This document shows positions 22,485 to 33,860 of a stretch of DNA of 64,000 nt, piece by piece. The notes under the pieces are model-generated. The model made no database searches and was not told the DNA's origin. It saw nothing but the letters and a program-made list of their open reading frames with translations. The DNA lies in contig PDUO01000001.1 in the NCBI GenBank assembly GCA_003008705.1, positions 992,001 through 1,056,000 of the forward strand, written 5' to 3'. Each line of letters begins with the position of its first letter. Position 1 is the first letter of the stretch. The position numbers and the translations under genes were made by a program. This stretch comes from Pezicula radicicola. Taxonomy: Eukaryota > Ascomycota > Leotiomycetes > Helotiales > Dermateaceae.

Positions 22485-23945
22485 TTAGGAAAATGGGTTG
22501 ACGAGGCATCTGTCTGCTTCACTCCCTAACTCTTTTATCATCCATGCCTCTCTCTCCTTCCTTAATTGTACTTTAACAATGGCCATGCTCAGCCAAATGA
22601 AGACGGTTGCGAAGATAAACGGCAAACCCCATCCAATTCCGAACCCAATATCCTCCGGTAATACCATGATCAGCACCGTGGAAACGATTGCGATGCCGAA
22701 GAAGCCTACTCCCCATATCCAACTCTGTGTTCAAGACATCGGTATTAGCAATGCTTCTCTTAGAGGTTCCAGGAGAACCAAGACATGATTTGCGAGTACC
22801 GTACGAATTGGTTTATAAGAGATCATTTGATTAGGGCAAGTGAGTTACCAGATCAACTAAGTTACTCAAGCCCATCTCTTGTGTCCGAATAGACAGCCAT
22901 TCAAAATCATCTCTTATAAACCAATTCGTACGGTAGCGAGGCGTCTCTCAATAATATGGAAATATCGTGAAATATTACAGCACTCAAGACAACCAACAAG
23001 AGGACAAAAATAAACCGGATTTACGAACCATAAGTTGGATCATGTTTCTAAACATTGGGCTCACTTCGTATCTCTTTATCACTTGTTGTCGAAACACAAC
23101 ACCTCCCTGCCCTTCTAGCGCCCCCGCATCTTCGAGTATAGCGACGAGGGCAGGGCGCCATAGCGTGCCTTTGGGTGTGGAGGACATGTTAAAAGGTAGT
23201 CGCCAGCCAAGTGCCGTGAGTGTGGACGATGTTATGAAGATGAAACCAAACCAGAAGCATATCGTAGAAGAAGGCATAGCACATAGTCGGGTAATAGGGT
23301 TGTTAGGAATAGTGCCTATAACCAGTTCGATCTCGACTAAAGCGACCCCAATCAGGATATTAACTTCCAGGAACTCGAGCTTCTGGGAATTAGTATATCA
23401 AAATGCCATTCAGAGCAATCGCGACTCACAGTTCCCCATTTCGTCCAACCTAGCGGTCTATACCTTTCTGATTTACTTTTCAGAAACAGCTTGAGTGAAC
23501 GAAAAAATAAATGTGAGAAACTAATCAATCCATAAACACCAGTTATAATAGCAAAAACTGGGAACTTGTTAACCATAGCCCTATGATTGCGCGCCGGGAT
23601 CATACTCTGTTGTAAGCTCAGTTTCGTTCCGAACTTGAAGGCGTAGTAGTAAGTTATTGGGAGGACGCATAAATTCAACGTACACAACACCACCCCAATT
23701 ATTAACCTGGTGATTCGTCTTCGATGCGGCGTATGTAAAGGTGGCAACGGCTCTGAGATTGAGCTCATAATATACGAGGGCAATGCCAGGCTCCTTCTGT
23801 ATTGAGGCGCTCCGGCATGGTCATGCTGCTCCTGCTCCCGCAGTTCTTGAGAATCTCCATCATATGTGCTGCTCTCGGTATTGTGTTCGGAGTGGCGAAG
23901 AGACTCAGATGAACTGGTAAACCAGTTGCGCTCACTTGGGGCCAT
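22485..23945 (-). CDS. Six-helix integral membrane protein, unknown function
   Basis: Predicted 369-aa protein from exons 23430-23945, 23029-23382 and 22485-22724, all in phase 0. The first ~90 residues are hydrophilic and rich in Ser/Glu/His. Six hydrophobic segments follow, for example LIIGVVLCTLNLCVLPITYY, FPVFAIITGVYGLISFSHLF, VNILIGVALVEIELVIG, FWFGFIFITSSTLTALGW, SWIWGVGFFGIAIVSTVLIM and GWGLPFIFATVFIWLSMAI. The C-terminus is basic then acidic (KVQLRKEREAWMIKELG). Intron 2 (22725-23028, 304 nt) is much longer than the others because it contains an inverted-repeat element at 22797-22935. Its donor GTTCGT is weak; GTAAAT four bases on is an alternative with a different join. I do not recognise the family. 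Confidence 0.7.
22797..22935. mobile_element. Non-autonomous inverted-repeat element (MITE) in an intron
   Basis: 139-bp element with near-perfect terminal inverted repeats of about 34 bp: the left end reads TACCGTACGAATTGGTTTAT and the right end is its inverse (ending ATAAACCAATTCGTACGGTA). It is flanked by the direct repeat GCGAG (22792-22796 and 22936-22940), consistent with a 5-bp target-site duplication; a TA duplication is the alternative if the TIR is taken from CCGTACG. The core keeps two decayed 18-bp-type units. No coding capacity. It lies inside intron 2 of the six-helix membrane protein gene. Confidence 0.85.
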
Positions 23946-24348
23946 GTTTTGGGCAGGAAAGACAGAAAGAACAACGTTAGGATTGCCATCTTTACCATTT
24001 ATGTATGGGATTCGAGACAGTTTATGGGAATCATGGGGTCAACAACCAATACCGCTCACGCATCAGAAATGCCATGCCATACCGTGCTTATCTTGGTAGT
24101 CAAGGTGGTAGTTCCTTTGTCCCAATATTACTTGAGTAGAAGCTTACTAGACTACGTCATGCAAAGTCTTGATTGATCGATCTTGTCTCGCTTGCACAGA
24201 CTTGCGTTTCAACCTTCCGCCTCGCTCGCTTAAAGAGCTTGTTCTTCATCCTTGGTGTTCTCCGCCAATTAAGCTCAAGTGCCGCAGCCTCTCCAAATTT
24301 GCAGCTTGAGGTTCTCTCAGCCTTGCACACCTTTATTCCCCGTCAACA
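23946..24348. promoter_or_regulatory. Divergent promoter region, membrane protein / Rrp4
   Basis: 403 bp between two outward-facing start codons. No defined site recognised. Confidence 0.5.
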
Positions 24349-25400
24349 ATGGCCATCACCATACTTGCTCCAGCTCCGGCTTATACGCAGCACCAACCAG
24401 ATAACAACGCGTCCGATGGTGATCTGGATGGTGGTGGGGTTGAACTGGACAAATACTCCGAAATTGTCACTCCTGGAGAGATTGTCACTGATGATCCGCA
24501 ATGGATGAGGTTTGTAAATTCTCGCTGCTTCCAAAGTATATAGCTGACAGTTATTTTTTCGCCAGAGGTCATGGCACATATGTAGCTCAGTCAAGCACAG
24601 AAATTATAGCGACAGTAGCAGGCACTGTTCAAAAGACCAACAAACTCCTCTCCGTGCGACCCTTACGAGCTCGATACACACCAGAAATTGGCGATCTAGT
24701 AGTGGGCCGTATTGTCGAAGTCCAGAGCAAACGTTGGCGAGTTGACGTAGGAGCTCCTGTCCTTGCAGGCCTTCCACTTTCAGCAATCAATCTTCCCGGT
24801 GGAATTCTGCGAAAACGAACAGAGACCGATGAGCTGCAGATTCGGACATTCTTCTCAGAAGGCGACCTGCTAGTGGCTGAAGTACAATCGCTATATCAGG
24901 ATGGAAGTGCGAGCTTACACACAAGAAGTTTGAAATATGGTAAGCTAAGGAACGGCGTGTTTATGAGTGTCAGTGGCACTGGAGGAGGTGGTGGTGTTGT
25001 CAGAAGCAGGAGACAAGTCTGGACGATTGAGACGGGGCACGGAGGGGGAAAGGTTGATATCGTTCTTGGAGTCAACGGATACATTTGGATCAGCAAGCAT
25101 GTTGAGACAGCTGGAGGTGATACCGCTATCACAAGGATTGAGGAGAGCGTGAGCAGTACAGTCTACTCTAGCCAGAATGATGAGATTGGCCCAGAGACCC
25201 GAAGAGAGATTTCGCGAATTAGAGGCATAATCGAGCTCCTGGTTCAGGAAGGTTTACGAGTCGACGAAGATATGGTTATCAAGGGCTATGAGGCTGCTGT
25301 TGAGGCTGACGATGAGGATGAAGGGGAAACAGATGCCTATCTGGGTGGAGAAAAGGGAAAGAGGGTAATTCGGCTACTAAGTGGGACAGAACAAAGATAA
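24349..25400 (+). CDS. RRP4: Exosome complex cap subunit Rrp4
   Basis: Predicted 331-aa RNA-binding cap subunit of the nuclear and cytoplasmic RNA exosome, which guides RNA to the 3'-5' nuclease. Exons 24349-24509 and 24566-25400. The N-terminal strand-rich domain contains [20 protein letters not shown], the Rrp4 signature across the splice join. An S1 domain follows ([20 protein letters not shown], then [11 protein letters not shown] and [13 protein letters not shown]), then a KH-type domain with LRNGVFMSV and [14 protein letters not shown]. An acidic tail segment ([11 protein letters not shown]) is near residue 310. Length is close to yeast Rrp4 (359 aa). Confidence 0.95.
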
Positions 25401-26125
25401 TGTCATGAAACAACAACAAATGCACTCATTGAAGGCAGGGGAATGTTTGCATGAATTCAAGGTTTCCAGCGTATGAAAGTACGGCTCTCCCGGCACGGCA
25501 AAGGCAACGCCTCAACGTCGCCTGCATACTTTCGCAATTTGAACCCTTATATTTTCAGACACTGTCTGAGGTGGGATTCTTTTTTCTTCTCTTTTTTTTA
25601 ACCTCTGTGCTTTTCGGCGTTAACGATTTCGAACCCCTGCCTGAAATGACGGGAGCTAAGCAAATGTGACGTTAGATGGCATCGGCGTCATGCCGAGGTA
25701 TCCATAAATATTTTTTAAATTTTCTTTCTTCCCCATTATTCATCACAGCAGCGGCCTCATTGGAGTCAAAGGACCCGCGGGATTCCTCACACTGAACAAA
25801 TCCCGCCAACTGGCGTTGCTAAAGTGGCCAATGATAGACACCAAAGAGCCCGAGATCTGGTCGTCTTCATTCTCAGATACCGTAGCCTTCGGAACCTCCA
25901 TGAAGTGCCGGGTTCTAGAGCCTGTAGAATATGCAGATAGAAGAAGATCGGCTTATCAAGAAACTTCCTCGAGCCAAGCGTCTTGATATGACACTTCTTT
26001 AAATACCCTACGATAGGTGTGCTCCCCATCCTATGTCATTGTTCTCTCATTGTCCTTCATTTTACTACGTTCTCAATCTCCAAAGCTACCTTCAAATTAC
26101 CTAATAACAACACAAACCAAGTACA
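25401..26125. other. Intergenic, no gene seen
   Basis: 725 bp between Rrp4 and the alcohol dehydrogenase; a poly-T stretch lies near 25590. No coding signal supported. Confidence 0.5.
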
Positions 26126-27184
26126 ATGGTTGACTTCACTGTTTTCAAGGGTTCCAAGTCGGGAGATGTAGTCGAGTCTAAGACCACAAGGACTCTTCAA
26201 GCAGATGAAGTTCTGATCAAGATCACCCACTCTGGTCTTTGTGGCACGGATGAGCATTACAGGCACCAAGAGATGGTCTTGGGCCATGAGGGAGCTGGTA
26301 TTGTTGAAGTATGTTGCCTCATGAACGTCATTTGAAAAGATCTTTCTAACAAACTGGCTCAGGAAATAGGATCCTCTGTCAAGTCTTTCACAAAAGGGGA
26401 TTCCGTAGGTTGGGGCTATCTTCACTCTTCATGTAACAACTGCAAGCAATGTCTTACCGGCCGCGAAACGCTCTGCCCCCAACGAGCACTATACGGCTAC
26501 GCAAACTTTGACCAGGGTTCATTTGCAACACACGCAGTCTGGAAATCGGACTACATCTTCAAGATTCCCGACTCCATTCCCCGCGAGTATGCAGCGCCTC
26601 TCATGTGCGGTGGTGCTACCGTTTTTGCAGCCCTATACAACAACGGCTGGAAGCCAACAGACAGAGTTGGTGTTATTGGTGTTGGTGGACTTGGTCATTT
26701 GGCAATCCAATTTGCTGCTAAGGCTGGATGTAAGGTTGTTGTATTCTCTACCACCGATAGCAAGAAGGAAGAGGCTCTCCAACTAGGTGCCAAGGAATTC
26801 TATGCAACCAAGGGTGCCGATGGCAAGCCAGTGGAGCTCAAGATTGGCGCCGGTGTCGACCATCTCCTTGTCACGTCTAGCCAGAACCCAGACTGGAAGC
26901 AATTCCTCCCTATCATGGCGCCCGGAGGTACGATTTATCCCTTGACAGTCACTGACCAGGATTTCGTCATCCCGCAAACGGGTCTCACTGCTGGTGAACT
27001 CAAGGTTGTTGGAAGCCTTGTTGCTGCTAGACAAGTTCACCGCGAGATGTTGGATTTCGCTGCGTTTCACCAGATCAGACCTATCATTGAGCAGTTCCCA
27101 ATGTCGGTAGAGGGTATTACAGAAGCGATGAAGAAGCTTAACGATGGAAAGATGAGATACAGAGGTGTCGTTGTTAATCAGTGA
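26126..27184 (+). CDS. Zinc alcohol dehydrogenase (CAD/ADH6-like)
   Basis: Predicted 334-aa zinc-dependent medium-chain dehydrogenase from exons 26126-26308 and 26363-27184. The catalytic zinc ligands are visible as Cys39 in GLCGTDEHY and His54-Glu55 in VLGHEGAGIVE. The structural zinc cluster is Cys85, 88, 91 and 99 in CNNCKQCLTGRETLC. The cofactor fold has VGVIGVGGLGHLAIQFAA, then STTDSKKEEALQLGA, where Thr/Ser after the second strand suggests NADP(H). The C-terminus KMRYRGVVVN is complete. The pattern is that of the cinnamyl-alcohol-dehydrogenase-like fungal NADP-ADHs, which reduce many aldehydes; the real substrate cannot be read from sequence. Confidence 0.92.
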
Positions 27185-27870
27185 ATAGTGAAGTTATGAA
27201 GTTTTGATACGGAATTGGTGATTTTGCCTTAGGGGGGGATATGGAAATGTGGAGCATGGGCTTTTTGGCGTATAGTGGTTGGGATAGACTCAACTCATAA
27301 ATAGACATAGAATAGATCGTCCGATAGCCGAATAGAACTTCGATGTCCGGTACAAACTATCTTGCTTTGCAGCCTGACATTATTTACTAGGTGCGCCCGT
27401 TGTCTTGAGTTATTGGAATAATATAGGGAGTGGATGGAAGGGAAAGATTTTCTCTTGATGTACACTGAGCTATTTCACTAGTTTAAGAGGCTTAAGCTAA
27501 GTATTGACGTTGTACGAAAGTAGTTGAAATGGCACTGGTAGGTCGAAACGGTTGTGTAGCCAGAAAGTTGTGGTACACGAATGGCATTGTTACAATTGGC
27601 TCTGGTGGTCGTGTGCTTTTACCCTTGTGGCGCAACAATTCAACTCTTTCCGGTTAGATGGTGAGTGTGGACGCTACCCCACACTCCTTAGTGCGCCGAT
27701 TATTCAAATCTGTCTCGAATCATAGGCAACCACTCGACCAACAATCGCACCACTGCCAACCACCTCACACATCCATCCTTGCCTCTGTTCTCTCCCTCGT
27801 CTTCTCTTCTCTCTAAACAACCCCTCAATGCAAATGCCTTTATCCTTCCCGTAACCCAACAACCACAACA
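27185..27870. promoter_or_regulatory. Intergenic with CT-rich promoter tract before Ups1 gene
   Basis: 686 bp with no gene. About 27770-27835 is strongly pyrimidine-rich on the plus strand and ends 35 bp before the ATG, as in many filamentous-fungal core promoters. Confidence 0.5.
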
Positions 27871-28602
27871 ATGGTCAAATTCTACGAATCCTCCTATTCC
27901 TACTCGTACTCCTTCCCAGCCGTAACCCTCGCCTACTTCCTACGATACCCCAATCCCTACTCCACCCATGTCCTCTCCACCGATACCATCTCGCGGACTA
28001 TCGATCCCATCACTGGACGCCTAACCACCACTCGAATCCACCAGAAGCGCACCCGTCTCCCGCCGGCTGTCCTCAAGCTCCTCCCCAAAAGCGTACTGGG
28101 AAATATCAGTGGCGGCAGGAGTGAGAGCTATATCCTCGAGACGAGTGAGGTCGATATTAAGGAGGGGTGGATGAGAACGGAGAGTAGGAATCTAGATTGG
28201 ACGGGTATCTTGAGTGTAATTGAAAAGCAAGAATATCGTAGGGAGGGAGAGGCATCGGGAGAGGACTTGAAGGGAAATGGGGATACGGATGTTACTACAA
28301 CAGTAATCTTCCGGAGTCGATTGGGTGATCGACTGAGAGCGAGGGCTGTGAGGAAAGGGGAAGCTGTGGTGAAAGAAGAAGACGAGGAGCCCAAAAAAGG
28401 CTTTTTTGCTAGTCTCGGAACAAGCGGGATTCAACGGTCCATCGAAGTGATTGCCTCACGCAAGACAGAGAATCAATTAGGAAAGAGCAAGGAGGGGATG
28501 ATGATTGTACTAGAGAGATTGAGGAGTGGTGGGCTCGTTGGTGTTTTAGATGGGATGAGGAAGGATAAAGAACTCGTTTTGAGACAAGTAGGAAATGTGT
28601 GA
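27871..28602 (+). CDS. UPS1: Ups1/PRELI-type mitochondrial lipid transfer protein
   Basis: Single-exon 243-aa protein with a PRELI/MSF1 domain at the N-terminus. MVKFYESSYSYSYSFPAVTL starts the domain, and YPNPYSTHVLSTDTISR, then LPPAVLKLLPKSV and LETSEVDIKEGWMRTESRNL, are the family blocks. In yeast Ups1 pairs with Mdm35 and moves phosphatidic acid across the intermembrane space for cardiolipin synthesis. The C-terminal half is more divergent and charged (RREGEASGEDLKGNGD insert near residue 125), longer than yeast Ups1 (175 aa). The Ups1 versus Ups2/3 choice is inferred from the N-terminus and is less sure than the family. Confidence 0.88.
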   Translation: MVKFYESSYSYSYSFPAVTLAYFLRYPNPYSTHVLSTDTISRTIDPITGRLTTTRIHQKRTRLPPAVLKLLPKSVLGNISGGRSESYILETSEVDIKEGWMRTESRNLDWTGILSVIEKQEYRREGEASGEDLKGNGDTDVTTTVIFRSRLGDRLRARAVRKGEAVVKEEDEEPKKGFFASLGTSGIQRSIEVIASRKTENQLGKSKEGMMIVLERLRSGGLVGVLDGMRKDKELVLRQVGNV

Positions 28603-29115
28603 GATGCGACCAATGTATTCAGATATGGGAGAAGGAGGTACACGACGGGCCATTTTGTCCTGGGCGTTCTTTTATGGCTCAATGCCTTTTGTAAAACTAT
28701 CTGCAGCGAAGGAGTCTTGGGGAAATTCTGGCGAGGCGTTGTTCGTGGTTATAACACTCACTCTCCAACTTCATAAGCAAACTTAGTATATTAAATGAAA
28801 CGAATACGGTGCAGGCATAGCTGCTCATCGTTGTTGTCTTTCCTTCACATCTTCGCCTCTCAGAGCTCAAGAGCTCAAGAGCACCAGAGAGAAGCTCGGG
28901 TGGTGGCGAGACGAGCTTTGAGCACGTGGTTTTATAGCTGTACAGTAAATTTACACCGCCCTCTGCTTTTGGCCGTCACAATCAACCCAATTCGAGGGGC
29001 ACCGCCGCTCAGGCTGGTGAGTCAAGGCACAAACACCGTACCAAACAACCCCGCCATCCTCATATTCTCTTTCTTCCACGTCAACTTCCACCACCACAAC
29101 AACAACTTCACGACT
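28603..29115. other. Intergenic / 5' leader of TrpRS
   Basis: 513 bp. An ATG at 28795 is in frame with TrpRS and the frame is open through to 29116, so a 107-residue N-terminal extension is possible, but it is more likely untranslated leader. Confidence 0.5.
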
Positions 29116-30664
29116 ATGGATGGAACGGCCCCAATCACGGAGGCATTGGCCAAAACCAGCGTCACTGAGCAATCTGTCGATCCTTACAACGTTCAGGGAG
29201 AAATTGGCGCAGATGGAGTGCAAAAAGGGATCAATTACCTGACCTTGGTGGAGAAATTTGGAACCCAGATCATAACGCCAGAAGATTTGCAAAGATTCGA
29301 GAAGGTCACTGGTCGTAAGCCCCATCGCTTTATGCGCAGGGGCATTGTTTTCAGTCACCGTGATCTGAATCTCATGCTCGATCGGTATGAGAAAGGCCAG
29401 CCGTTCTTCCTGTATACTGGTCGAGGACCTAGCAGTGACAGTATGCATATTGGGCACACTATCCCTTTCTCTTTTACCAAGTATGCACAACTTCCTTTCC
29501 CGTCTTTGACCTCCAATCTAGTTTGCTGCACCTACTGTCCATATGCTAATTCGCCGGCAGGTGGTTACAAGATGTATTCGATGTGCCGTTGATCATCATG
29601 CTTACGGACGATGAGAAATACCTCTTCGGTGAGAAAAACACTATTGAAGGAGTTCAGAAGTTCACTGCAGCCAATGCGAAAGACATCATCGCTTGTGGTT
29701 TCGATCCCAAGAAGACATTCATCTTTAGCGACTACGAATACATGGGCGGGGCTTTCTACAGGAACGTTACTCGTATCTCGAAACATGTTACGCTTAATGT
29801 TGCTCGAGCAGTTTTTGGTTTTAACGAAAGGTATGCTCGTTCAAAAACAAATGTTGAACATGACAAACTAACCTCAATAGTTCGTGTATAGGCAAAATTC
29901 ATTTTGGTGCTATCCAAGGAGCTACCTCTTTCGCTTCATCCTTCCCACATATCTTCGGAGAGGACGAGTCAAAGACGAATCTTATTCCATCACTGATTCC
30001 TTGTGCTATCGATCAAGATCCATACTTTCGAATGACACGAGATGTGGCAGCTCGCTTGCACTTTGCCAAGCCTGCTCTCATTCATACTCGCTTCCTTGAC
30101 GCATTACAAGGGCCTGGCAGCAAAATGAGTGCCAGTATCGATTCAAGTGCTATTTTCATGCAAGATGAGCCAAATAAGATTAAGAACAAAATAACCCGAT
30201 ATGCATTCTCAGGGGGGCAAGACACGGAAGCAGAGCAAAGAGAGAAGGGTGGAGATACAGAAAAAGACGTCTCATATCAATACCTTACTTTCTTCCTCGA
30301 AGACGATGAAGAATTGGAGAAAATCAAGCTCGCATACCAAAAGGGCGAGATGTTGACCGGAGAGCTGAAAGCAAAATGCATTACAGAGTTACAAGCTTAT
30401 TGCAAGGAATTCCAGGAACGTCGAGCTCTGGTTACCGATGAAGTTGTAGCAGATTTCTTTGCTCGTAAGCCACTAACGTATAGAGGAAATCCCAATGCTA
30501 AGCCGGTTGGCAATGAAAGAGAATCGAGTACCGTTGCTGGACAGGGAGATACTACCGGAGGTACAGCAATGACTAAGTCTGCACTGAAGAAGATAGAGAA
30601 GCAGAAACAGATTGAGGCAAAGAAAGCCGAGAAAGCTGCCGAAAAGGCTGCCAAGGCACAGTAG
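29116..30664 (+). CDS. WRS1: Cytosolic tryptophanyl-tRNA synthetase
   Basis: Predicted 472-aa class I synthetase charging tRNA-Trp. Exons 29116-29480, 29561-29830 and 29881-30664. The ATP site signature HIGH is at residues 111-114 ([11 protein letters not shown]) and KMSAS at 293-297 ([11 protein letters not shown]). Other eukaryotic TrpRS blocks are [48 protein letters not shown] and [16 protein letters not shown]. The C-terminus is a Lys/Ala/Glu-rich helix ([20 protein letters not shown]). The start at 29116 gives the family's usual length; an in-frame ATG at 28795 would add an Arg-rich, acid-poor 107 residues that could target mitochondria, but nothing else supports it. Confidence 0.95.
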
Positions 30665-31455
30665 CTAACTTCGAGGAAAATCAAGCAATACCCAGCCCTA
30701 GAAGACACAATTTGTTCTATATCAATGTTGACCATATATCAATCCCAATTCTATCATCGTGAGCAATGATGAGGCAAATCAATTGCCAAGATAATAATGA
30801 CTTTGCATAACCGTCCAGTTGAGGGAAAGAGAGCTTTGACCTTACTCTTTTGTAGATACGAGGAAGAGTGGAGACTCAAAGAATACTGAGCGTATCCTGC
30901 GCTTCAGTGACATAATCATTCAATTTTCCACCAATTCAGGCGAGTGAGAGAATATGCGTAGATGACAACAGAGAAGGGAACGTTTTGTAGAAAGTTTTTG
31001 CAGCGAGAACAGATTATAAGATGAGGAGCTTCGTTGCAAGCCCAAGGAATTCCGACTATATCAGAAAACAATGAGGAATGTTTCAACGAGAAACCAACTA
31101 TATAGTTAAGTAAGTCACTTGAGTTAAGCAAACCACTCAAGTCGACTCAATTGCTCAAATCAAAACAATGAGGAATGTTCAAGCTAGAAACCAGCGTCAA
31201 CCATAATCATCATCTGTATGCTGTCTCTCATGATTCACGCCCTTGTATTATTCACGGCTAACACATATTGACTGATTCACAGCATAGGCAGTTTAAATAT
31301 GAACATAATTTCTTCTGAAATCCACAACTACACAAACATCCAATATCAGCATCTACCAAATAAGTGGACAGCTTTACTGCTCAGCCGACTCGATCTACAC
31401 TAAACTTAACAAACACTGCGGCAAGCTCTGAAGTCACTACCTAACAAACACGCCA
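30665..31455. other. Intergenic; decayed 18-bp repeat fragment
   Basis: No gene seen. About 31100-31165 holds degraded units of the 18-bp family (GTAAGTCACTTGAGTTAAGC and neighbours). Confidence 0.5.
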
Positions 31456-32238
31456 ATGGCCGGTACAAAGACCATTCGCGGTCTCCCAACCTGGAAATAC
31501 AATATCATCCTTCTAACCTGTCTGTTCCAACTTCGTGTCCAACCAACTATACCCTACCCTATCCTAGCCATTCTCTTCAACCAGTTATGGCCCCAACGAA
31601 TCATCAAGTTATTCACTCAACAACAGCAACTCGAACTGAAGAAAAATCATGAACTCCACCAACTTCAAGTTGAAAACGACGAAGGTATTGAGGATACAAA
31701 GATTGAGATTGTCTTAGAGTGGTTTGCCGAGTATCTCGAGGAGATCTGTTTTAAGCGAAGCGAGGAACGAGCTTCTGATATTTGGAGATTCGCTACTGCT
31801 TGGAGTCAACGCTCAGTCTTGGGAACACTTGCTGCTGCAGGTTTTTGCATTTGCAGAGGCTATTTTGGGGTCATGAGTGATGCGGAGATGTGGTTGCAGG
31901 TTAAGTGGCGGAGGGAGGGTGATTGGAGGGCTGGATCTTTACCCATTTCTATTAACGATTGCGGATGCAGAAATATGATTACTCCTACCATTGGTCATGA
32001 TGCACAGACTTTGGAGATTTCAGATGAAGAAGGAAAGGAGGGAGGAGTTGTTACTTTGGTTAAGGAAGACGTGAGCGATAAGCGGAAGGTGAAGTGTTTC
32101 GTCGATCGTTTTAGGGAGCTTCGAGTCGCTGAGCAGGCACTTCTTGAGAAAGCTAAATTGGAGTCATTCGAGAAGGAGAATGAATGGAATAGTACGAGTA
32201 CCATGGTGGCGTTCTCAAGTGTTTGGAATGGCTATTGA
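31456..32238 (+). CDS. Hypothetical 260-aa protein
   Basis: One open exon of 260 codons; I do not recognise it. The N-terminal part (KYNIILLTCLFQLRVQPTIP, then YPILAILFNQLW) is hydrophobic and could form one or two membrane helices. A Gln/Leu-rich charged segment (QQQQLELKKNHELHQLQ) follows and may be a short coiled coil. A middle block has EWFAEYLEEICFKRSEERAS and RSVLGTLAAAGFCIC, and the C-terminal 60 residues are charged. Codon use and length suggest a real gene rather than chance, but it could be lineage-specific. No alternative identity can be offered. Confidence 0.5.
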   Translation: MAGTKTIRGLPTWKYNIILLTCLFQLRVQPTIPYPILAILFNQLWPQRIIKLFTQQQQLELKKNHELHQLQVENDEGIEDTKIEIVLEWFAEYLEEICFKRSEERASDIWRFATAWSQRSVLGTLAAAGFCICRGYFGVMSDAEMWLQVKWRREGDWRAGSLPISINDCGCRNMITPTIGHDAQTLEISDEEGKEGGVVTLVKEDVSDKRKVKCFVDRFRELRVAEQALLEKAKLESFEKENEWNSTSTMVAFSSVWNGY

Positions 32239-33860
32239 GCGCTGAGCGAGATATGGGATGATAATGACGGATTTTTCCTTGATTTGTATTATTGAATGGG
32301 TTATTAGTTACGGTACAGTGGTGCAGGATCTACAATATGAATACACCTGATGTTTTAGCTCCTTAATGTCTTCATTCTTCTATTGAAATCAGCAGCAAGT
32401 GAAAAGTCGAAATGGTCTTTTTCATCGTTTGTCCAGATGTCAGAAGGTCCACTTTTAGTATGGGGCGCTGTTTTATCAATAGAGTTATCTTCTTCAATTA
32501 ACTGCCAGCAACTATAGGGTGTTATAGCTATAGACAATACTCTGCTGTTATACAAAATGCCTGACTTTTATATCTAGAATACATGAGAGAAGTCTAAAGT
32601 CCATGCTTAAATGACATTTTCTCTATACACACATCTAGAAAGGACCCAAGTTACCTAGCTACCATATAGTAAATCGATGAATACTTAACAATTCTTGCAC
32701 TAACAAAGATATCATTATAGAAACAAAATATGTCAATTTGTTAGGCTACCTTATGATGATTGATATGGACGTTTTATTCGGTGTTTACGTACTGCTAATG
32801 TGTGTTCAGAACCTGCATGATAAAGCCCCAATTACATTGAATAGGTCTCAGAATTGTAGGGATGTATACAAGATGAGTTAATCTTCTCATCGCTTCAAAT
32901 AGGGAAGCTATGTCTGTGTTATAAAATATAAGTAAGTGTGTTGGATTCGAAGTCAGGTCCTTTATTTTTGTTGCTTATAGGACTAGTTGTGAATCTTGTT
33001 TTGACTAAATTAGTGTTGAAAACCTCTTTCCCTCAATGTTGTGATTTAGTAGACTAAATAGTGTTCTTGAAATGAATAAGAGAAAATTTAAGCTAATGTA
33101 CTAGAGGGGTAATAGGTATCCAAGATAGAAGGTAGTTACTCAAATAAGTCAGTTACTCAAATAAATCACTTGCTTATCTATGACATCTCAAATTAAGTAA
33201 GTCATGTAAGTAAAAACCCTTAAACTACTACATCCCCATTTCAGACTCCAAGATTCAGGTCTACTACATAACAAATCACATAGCAGTATCTACATTCTAT
33301 AGAACACAATTCAGTATCTAAAAAATATAGATTCTTGTTTTTCTCTTTCACTGCTGTCCTCCTTACTTCCCTTCCTAATATTTACAACTTCGATCCAAAT
33401 ACTTCCAAGTTCCTACCTTCTAGGTTCCCTCCTCAGAGACAAGAACAACACAACCTCAAATAACCTCCCAGAAAGTAACCCTCCCCCCTCTACGGCGCCC
33501 ACCCAATATCAAAGCAACTATACTTTCGTACTAATAAACATCTAGACTGAAGCAAGCATTGCTTTGTTTTATCGTCTCTGAGAAGGTTTAGGCGTGTGTG
33601 GTAGCCAAGCGAGATTTCTTGAAGAGAGAGGAGTACAGGTCGAAAGCGAGGTTAAAAAGGCGCGAAAGGATTGGATGATAATATGAAGCCATGAGAAGAT
33701 ATACACTACAAGAATAAAGGGGGGAATAAATGCGAAGAAGTATAACTTATCCACATTGCCGTTATGGCCTGGCGCTTTTTTTTTTCTTTAGCGAGCAATG
33801 CTAGTGTAGGTAGGGGGTGCATGGATACATGCAAGATTAGGTAAAGAATAACGCAAGGTA
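32239..33860. other. AT-rich intergenic, no gene; decayed 18-bp repeats
   Basis: 1.6 kb of AT-rich DNA with no supportable reading frame. Degraded 18-bp-family units occur at about 33132-33215 (AGTTACTCAAATAAGTC twice). Confidence 0.6.

Noticed and set aside
32941..32970. Possible tRNA T-arm (TTCGAATCC on the minus strand)
   Set aside because: No D-arm box or acceptor pairing could be found around it.
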